A stretch of 18,956 nt of DNA from JACJXF01 sp964349045 (GTDB taxonomy: Bacteria > Bacteroidota > Bacteroidia > Bacteroidales > GCA-2748055). The stretch's first letter is position 1. Each line of letters begins with the position of its first letter. The stretch is from positions 1 through 18,956 of the forward strand of contig CAYGFI010000097.1 in assembly GCA_964349045.1 (NCBI GenBank). The letters run 5' to 3'. The notes beneath the pieces are model-generated. The model made no database searches. It had not been told where the DNA came from and saw only the letters and a list, made by a program, of their open reading frames with translations. Position numbers and translations under genes: made by a program. This document shows positions 14,562 to 18,956 of the stretch, one piece after another.

Positions 14562-15736
14562 AAAGCACAATTCTGATTCTCATCAACATAAGTTTGTTCG
14601 TTTTTAATCTGTATTCACAGAATAACATTGATAATATATTGCATGAAATTGAGAGAAACAACACAACACTTTCCGCCTTGCGAAAAAGTGCAGATGCCGA
14701 GAAAATCGGAAATAAAACAGGAACTTACCTGCAAAACCCTGAATTGGCATTTAACTACTTGTGGGGTAATCCTTCTTTAATTGGAAATAGAACGGATATT
14801 AGTATTAAACAAACATTCGATTTTCCCACCGCGTACAGTTATAGAAATCAAATTTCAAATATCAAAAATGAACAAGTTGAACTTGAGTATCAAAAGCAAC
14901 GAAAATCTCTACTTTTTGAATCCCGTTTAATTTGCTATGATCTGGTCTATATCAATGCTTTAAAGTCAGAACTTTCAACCAGGTTGCTTCATGCTCAAAG
15001 TATTGCAAATTCGTATAAAGCTAAATTTGATATCGGAGAATCGAACATCATTGAGTACAACAAATCCGGATTAAACTTATTGAATATCAGCAAAGAAATG
15101 GAATCTCTTACGATCAGAAGAAATGATTTGTTAGGTGAGTTAGCTAGGTTAAATGGTGGTATTTTTATTGACTTTTCCGATAGTCTAATACAGGTTTCTG
15201 CTATCCCGGACGATTTTGAACAATGGTATTCTGTGGCAGAACAAAGCAATCCATTGTTAAACTGGTTAAAAATGGAGATCGGGATCACCCGGAAGCAGGT
15301 AAGTTTGAACAGGGCAATGAGTTTACCTAAACTTCAAACCGGGTTCATGAGTGAAAAGGTTATAGGGCAGCATTTTCAAGGTGTTACGTTAGGGTTAAAC
15401 ATTCCACTATGGGAAAATAAAAACATGGTAAAATATGCAAAAGCAAATGCTGCTGCATTTGAAAATATTGCAACCGACAATAAATTGCAGGTGTACAACA
15501 GTTTAAAAATATTACACACCAAAGCTATCAGTCTTCAGAATAATGTAACCGATTATCGTTCAAAATTGCAATCTTTTAACAATTCGGAATTATTAAAAAA
15601 AGCATTGGACAAAGGCGAAATCTCCCTGATTGACTATATAATTGAACTTTCTATATATTATGAAAGCGTCAATAATTTAATTCAATTGGAAAGGGAAATG
15701 AATAAAACCCTGGCAGAATTAAATCAATACCTGTAA
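14558..15736 (+). CDS. TolC-family outer-membrane efflux protein (CzcC/CusC-like)
   Basis: A 392 aa outer-membrane factor that completes the tripartite pump. Residues 1-20 form a signal peptide (ILILINISLFVFNLYS). The mature part has the two-fold pattern of long amphipathic helices of TolC proteins: ILHEIERNNTTLSALRKSADAE near the start, QNPELAFNYLWGNPSL, and the second half from about 215 (NPLLNWLKMEIGITRKQVSLNRA, then LGLNIPLWENKNM and a final long helix ending TLAELNQYL). ATG 14558 overlaps the pump stop (ATGA), a sign of translational coupling. At under 400 residues it is shorter than E. coli CusC, as is common for the CzcC-like proteins of Bacteroidota. It is the last gene of the operon. 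Confidence 0.9.
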   Translation: MKSTILILINISLFVFNLYSQNNIDNILHEIERNNTTLSALRKSADAEKIGNKTGTYLQNPELAFNYLWGNPSLIGNRTDISIKQTFDFPTAYSYRNQISNIKNEQVELEYQKQRKSLLFESRLICYDLVYINALKSELSTRLLHAQSIANSYKAKFDIGESNIIEYNKSGLNLLNISKEMESLTIRRNDLLGELARLNGGIFIDFSDSLIQVSAIPDDFEQWYSVAEQSNPLLNWLKMEIGITRKQVSLNRAMSLPKLQTGFMSEKVIGQHFQGVTLGLNIPLWENKNMVKYAKANAAAFENIATDNKLQVYNSLKILHTKAISLQNNVTDYRSKLQSFNNSELLKKALDKGEISLIDYIIELSIYYESVNNLIQLEREMNKTLAELNQYL

Positions 15737-15997
15737 GTGTTCACCACAAATTTAGATTATAAACAAATTCTCCTGGAATCGGATTGGCCCTCAACAGACA
15801 AATACCCGCAAAGTACAACTCCGGTTCAAATCTTTTTTTAAATTTGTCCTGATCTAATTTTTAGAGAAACAGCTCAATAAAAACCATGTTTTACCTGATT
15901 AAATCACGACTTTCGACCAGAATTTGCAGCAACAGATTTTGGACGACCGTAAGTGAAACAAAGTAAGGTGGTTATTAACCTATATAAAGATATTTCA
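15737..15997. other. Intergenic region after the efflux operon
   Basis: About 260 bp separate the efflux operon from the next gene. No convincing ORF, terminator hairpin with T-run, or RNA gene is visible. A weak inverted pair CAAAT...ATTTG with T-rich loop occurs near 15837-15856 but is too short to call a terminator. The promoter of the downstream membrane protein should lie here. Confidence 0.5.
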
Positions 15998-17896
15998 ATG
16001 AAAACCATACGATCTGTCAGCCGGTTAATTGTAGGAATTGTATTTATATTTTCAGGATTTGTGAAAGCCATTGATCCTCTCGGCTCCACTTATAAATTTA
16101 CCGATTATTTTAATGCTTTCGGGCTTGACTTTTTTGTACCTCTCGCATTACCCCTGGCCCTGGTTCTTTCTGCCATTGAGCTTGTGATGGGAATCAGCCT
16201 GCTTTTTGGCTACCGCATGAAGATTGTGTCATGGGCAGTATTACTTTTCATGTCATTTTTTACCGTTTTAACATTTATCCTGGCGATTTATAACCCGGTT
16301 ACCGATTGTGGATGTTTTGGGGATGCGCTTATTCTTACCAACTGGCAGACTTTCTGGAAAAACATTGTACTGATGGTTTTTACCTTACTTATTTTTTCAG
16401 GAAGGGATACATTTCCTTCCATCCGGGGAGCTTTTGCCGAATGGGGGATATTATCTTTCTTTTTTGCATCAGTAATGGGTCTGTCCCTTTATTGCAGCAA
16501 CCACCTCCCGATACTCGATTTCAGACCATACAAGACAGGAACTCATATTCCAACAGCTTCAGCCATCCCTGAAGGGGCAGCAACCGACGTTTACGAAACC
16601 CGCTTGTTTTACCGGAATATTTCCGATGGGAAAACGAGTGAATTTACTATACAAAATTTCCCCAAAGATTCACTTTGGGAGTTTGTCGATTCAAAATCAG
16701 TACTGATTTCAAAAGGATATGAACCTCCGATTCACGACTTCTCAATTGCAGCGCCAAATGGAGAAGATCTTACTGAAACCATTAAAAACAGCAAAGGATT
16801 CATGTTCCTGCTGATTTCTTATAATCTAACGGATGCCGATAAAAATTCCCTGAAAAAAGCAGGCGATTATTTTAAACTTTCAGGCATTTTCAGTGATGTT
16901 CAGTTTTTTGCTGTTTCAGCTTCATTAAATGACGATGTGCGCAAAATAAGGGACAGCCTGGGATTGCAATTTGATTTTGGTACTGCCGATGAGATTGCTT
17001 TGAAAACCATTATCCGCTCAAATCCGGGTATACTCCTGATTAAAAACGGGACCATACTTGGAAAATGGCATTACAACGATTTTCCCGATGTTACCCGGTT
17101 AGATCATGAATTTTCGAGGTTAATGAATGACTTTCCTTTCGCCGAAGGAGTTAATCTCAGGAATCTGAATACGCCTCCGGAAGGTGCGCGCGGTGATGTT
17201 TATCATACTAGTCTTTTATATAGAAATACTGGAAATGACAGTGTGGTAAGTTTCAGCTTGGAGAATTTTCCAAAAACCCTTGATTGGGAATTTGTAAGTT
17301 CACGGTCAGAGAAAATTGAATCGGGTTATGACTCACCCCTCGAGGATTTTAAAATGATAACCGCTGAGGGGAAGGATATTGCGGAAAGTATCCTTCAGCA
17401 AAATGGCGATGTTTTCCTGGTCTCGGCAAGTCAGCCACAAAATCTTGATCCTGATATTCTGGAAAGGTTGAACAGACTTTCGGTCATCGCTGCTTCAGGT
17501 CCAAAGGGACCGGTTTATTTTTATGGCATGACAGGCCTGGCTGCTGATCAGATCTATGGATTTTCTGATTCTTTCATTTCCCCGATTATTTTTTGCTCAA
17601 GTCCTGTACAATTTGTTACTTCGGTTTCAGGGGAGGGAGTTTCACTGATCCATATAAAAAATGGAAAAGTTTCTGGCAGATGGGATAATAATTCAATTCC
17701 CGGGACTGAAGGATTTCAGGATATTATATCCCGGTCTGTAGAAACCAGGGAATTTGAATCATTCGTAATGCCTTATCTGATAAGAAAATACAGCGCTTCA
17801 ATAGAGGATAAATGGATTTACTTGTGTATTCTTGGATTCCTGTTCATTGCACTTTTTATCCGCGTCTTTCTGGAAGATCCGTTTATTAAAAGATAG
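15998..17896 (+). CDS. MauE/DoxX-type membrane protein with two tandem thioredoxin-like domains
   Basis: A 632 aa protein from ATG 15998 (a GTG at 15953 is in frame, but the extra residues look non-native). Residues ~5-25, 45-70, 75-95, 120-137 and 150-168 are membrane helices of a MauE/DoxX domain. They carry the redox motif DCGCFG (C104, C106) typical of this domain, which is thought to help electron transfer to exported thiol proteins. A periplasmic part follows with two homologous units: IPEGAATDVYETRLFYRN...WEFVDSKSVLISKGYEPPIHDF (from ~190) and PPEGARGDVYHTSLLYRN...WEFVSSRSEKIESGYDSPLEDF (from ~393). Each continues into a thioredoxin-fold-like stretch (LLIKNGTILGKWHYNDFP; LIHIKNGKVSGRWDNNSIP) without CxxC. 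A final helix (~605-623) re-anchors the protein. Known relatives that I recall have one such unit. Function is probably envelope redox or folding; the substrate is unknown. Confidence 0.8.
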   Translation: MKTIRSVSRLIVGIVFIFSGFVKAIDPLGSTYKFTDYFNAFGLDFFVPLALPLALVLSAIELVMGISLLFGYRMKIVSWAVLLFMSFFTVLTFILAIYNPVTDCGCFGDALILTNWQTFWKNIVLMVFTLLIFSGRDTFPSIRGAFAEWGILSFFFASVMGLSLYCSNHLPILDFRPYKTGTHIPTASAIPEGAATDVYETRLFYRNISDGKTSEFTIQNFPKDSLWEFVDSKSVLISKGYEPPIHDFSIAAPNGEDLTETIKNSKGFMFLLISYNLTDADKNSLKKAGDYFKLSGIFSDVQFFAVSASLNDDVRKIRDSLGLQFDFGTADEIALKTIIRSNPGILLIKNGTILGKWHYNDFPDVTRLDHEFSRLMNDFPFAEGVNLRNLNTPPEGARGDVYHTSLLYRNTGNDSVVSFSLENFPKTLDWEFVSSRSEKIESGYDSPLEDFKMITAEGKDIAESILQQNGDVFLVSASQPQNLDPDILERLNRLSVIAASGPKGPVYFYGMTGLAADQIYGFSDSFISPIIFCSSPVQFVTSVSGEGVSLIHIKNGKVSGRWDNNSIPGTEGFQDIISRSVETREFESFVMPYLIRKYSASIEDKWIYLCILGFLFIALFIRVFLEDPFIKR

Positions 17897-18206
17897 TCTG
17901 TCAGGCCATAGGCTATTTGAATGTCAGGCTGTATATTCGTAATTTAAAATCATAACCCGAATTAGCTGGTCATTCCGAGCGCAGCGAGGAATCTCATCTG
18001 TTTTACCGGACAACTAATCGCGATAACAAAAACTGCAAAATTAACTGGCAGTTTACGTATAAGGAGGCAAGAATAAAATTGAAGAGATTATACACGTCAA
18101 TTCATAATTAACTTAACAATAGTTTTAAGTCAATTATATGAAACATGCAGAATTATTTAGGCATGTGGAAAAACCTGTATAACTTGTCCTCCTTTTGGTG
18201 ATAACT
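17897..18206. other. Intergenic region with a dispersed repeat
   Basis: A gap of 310 bp between the MauE protein and the sigma factor. It holds the repeat at 17969-17993 and otherwise no coding sequence. The sigma factor's promoter should be in the right half; no clear consensus was found. Confidence 0.6.
17969..17993 (+). repeat. Bacteroidota-type dispersed intergenic repeat
   Basis: The core CATTCCGAGCGCAGCGAGG followed by AATCT is a short sequence that I recall occurring very often between genes in Bacteroidota and relatives. It is GC-rich against an AT-rich background and has ATTCC/GGAAT arms. Only one copy is in the window, so its repeat status rests on recall. Confidence 0.55.
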
Positions 18207-18785
18207 ATGATTAGAAATGAAAATAAGCTGATTTTCTCCCTGAAAAAAGGAAATATTAGTGCCTTTGAGCAACTGTTTCATGGGTATTATAATAAGGTAC
18301 ATTATTTTACCAGAAGCTTGCTTAATAACCGGGAAGAAGCAGAGAATCTTACACAGGAAACATTTATTGCGCTTTGGGAAAACAGAAAAAAGTTGAATGA
18401 TAATACTGTTATTGGCAGTTACTTGTATAAAATTGCCAGAAACTTGGTCATGAATCATATACGAAAAAAGGTCAATCATCAAACCTATATTGAATATGTA
18501 TACAATCACTCAAGCAATGAAGATAATTCAACTCAGCATGAAATAGACAATGCGGAATTGGAAGAAATGCTTTTAAAAAATATTGATCAGATTCCGCCGA
18601 GAAGAAAGGAAATTTTTTTGTTAAGCTTTGAAAAAGGGTTGACATATAAAGAAATTGCAGAGAAACTGAATATTTCTGAGAATACCGTTGATACTCAAAT
18701 TAGAAATGCTTTGAATTTTTTACGTGAAAATATTTCCAAAATGTTTCCTCTCTTCATTATGGTATTATTAAGGGGATTCTTATAA
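18207..18785 (+). CDS. ECF-type RNA polymerase sigma factor
   Basis: A 192 aa sigma-70 family protein of the extracytoplasmic-function group, like those paired with FecR anti-sigma factors in Bacteroidota polysaccharide and iron systems. Region 2 is residues ~17-85 (AFEQLFHGYYNKVHYFTRSL, EEAENLTQETFIALWENR, SYLYKIARNLVMNHIRKK), which binds core polymerase and the -10 element. Region 4 is ~126-175 (IPPRRKEIFLLSFEKGLTYK then EIAEKLNISENTVDTQIRNA), a helix-turn-helix for the -35 element. The C-terminus is hydrophobic (MFPLFIMVLLRGFL), as often seen in this subgroup. ATG 18207 is chosen over the upstream TTG 18195 and GTG 18198. The gene that starts at 18935 could be its anti-sigma factor. No link to the metal operons is shown. 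Confidence 0.92.
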   Translation: MIRNENKLIFSLKKGNISAFEQLFHGYYNKVHYFTRSLLNNREEAENLTQETFIALWENRKKLNDNTVIGSYLYKIARNLVMNHIRKKVNHQTYIEYVYNHSSNEDNSTQHEIDNAELEEMLLKNIDQIPPRRKEIFLLSFEKGLTYKEIAEKLNISENTVDTQIRNALNFLRENISKMFPLFIMVLLRGFL

Positions 18786-18934
18786 AAAAATATCTGACTA
18801 TTTTCCTGTAAAACCTATTTATTCAAATTAACATATTAATTATGAAGCGAATAATCTTAGCTTCTGAAAAAAAATATTAACTCCTTCACGGAAGAATGGC
18901 TTTTAGGGTATTAATACTATAACAAGGATATATT

Positions 18935-18956
18935 ATGAATACGATTGAAATAACAG
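18935..18956 (+). CDS. Start of a further gene, cut by the window edge
   Basis: ATG AAT ACG ATT GAA ATA ACA (MNTIEIT) begins 149 bp after the sigma factor and runs off the edge. Position after an ECF sigma factor suggests a FecR-like anti-sigma protein, but seven codons cannot show it. Nothing is seen in 18786-18934. Confidence 0.35.

Noticed and set aside
18207..18785. Sigma factor as regulator of the metal operons
   Set aside because: It is separated from them by another gene and by intergenic DNA, and nothing in the sequence links them; a FecR-type partner downstream is more usual.
1..18956. CRISPR array, tRNA, rRNA or intact insertion sequence
   Set aside because: No regularly spaced repeats, cloverleaf with CCA-type end, rRNA sequence or transposase motif was found on either strand.

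Overview
The window most likely comes from a chromosome of the Bacteroidota (Bacteroidales/Marinilabiliales-like). The reasons are an ECF sigma factor of the Bacteroidota type, a small His-rich protein of a family I associate with this phylum, a CzcA-type RND operon with a phylum-typical adaptor, a MauE/DoxX protein with a thioredoxin-like tail, mostly weak ribosome binding sites and an AT-rich coding style. All genes are on the + strand.

Region 1 (1-5198) is a central-carbon block: the 3' end of acetate kinase, a complete xylulose-5-P/fructose-6-P phosphoketolase, a ribose-5-P isomerase B gene broken by a one-base frameshift, a phosphomannomutase-like HAD protein, and a GH130 mannoside phosphorylase-like protein. 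Together they can be read as a route from phosphorolysed mannosides (Man-1-P, then Man-6-P, then Fru-6-P) and pentose phosphates into acetyl-P, acetate and ATP.

Region 2 (about 4980-9272) is a copper-handling cassette: a methionine-rich lipoprotein, a DUF302 protein, a small SHOCT membrane protein, and a multicopper oxidase with a Met-rich insert and a C-terminal outer-membrane beta-barrel. It lies between two imperfect direct copies of about 368 bp made of the 3' end of the GH130 gene plus about 150 bp downstream. The right-hand copy is a decayed GH130 tail. It is joined directly to about 19 codons of a copper P-type ATPase (CopA), which suggests that a copA gene was once here and was deleted.

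Region 3 (9399-15736) is a tripartite metal-efflux module: a His-rich membrane-anchored protein, a lipoprotein periplasmic adaptor with an extra N-terminal domain, a CzcA/CusA-type RND pump, and a TolC-like outer-membrane factor. The last two genes overlap by 4 bp. A compact multi-hairpin element precedes the adaptor gene.

Region 4 (15737-18956) holds a MauE/DoxX membrane protein with two tandem copies of a thioredoxin-like domain, a Bacteroidota-type intergenic repeat, an ECF sigma factor, and the first codons of a further gene cut by the window edge. I saw no transposase, tRNA, rRNA or CRISPR array.
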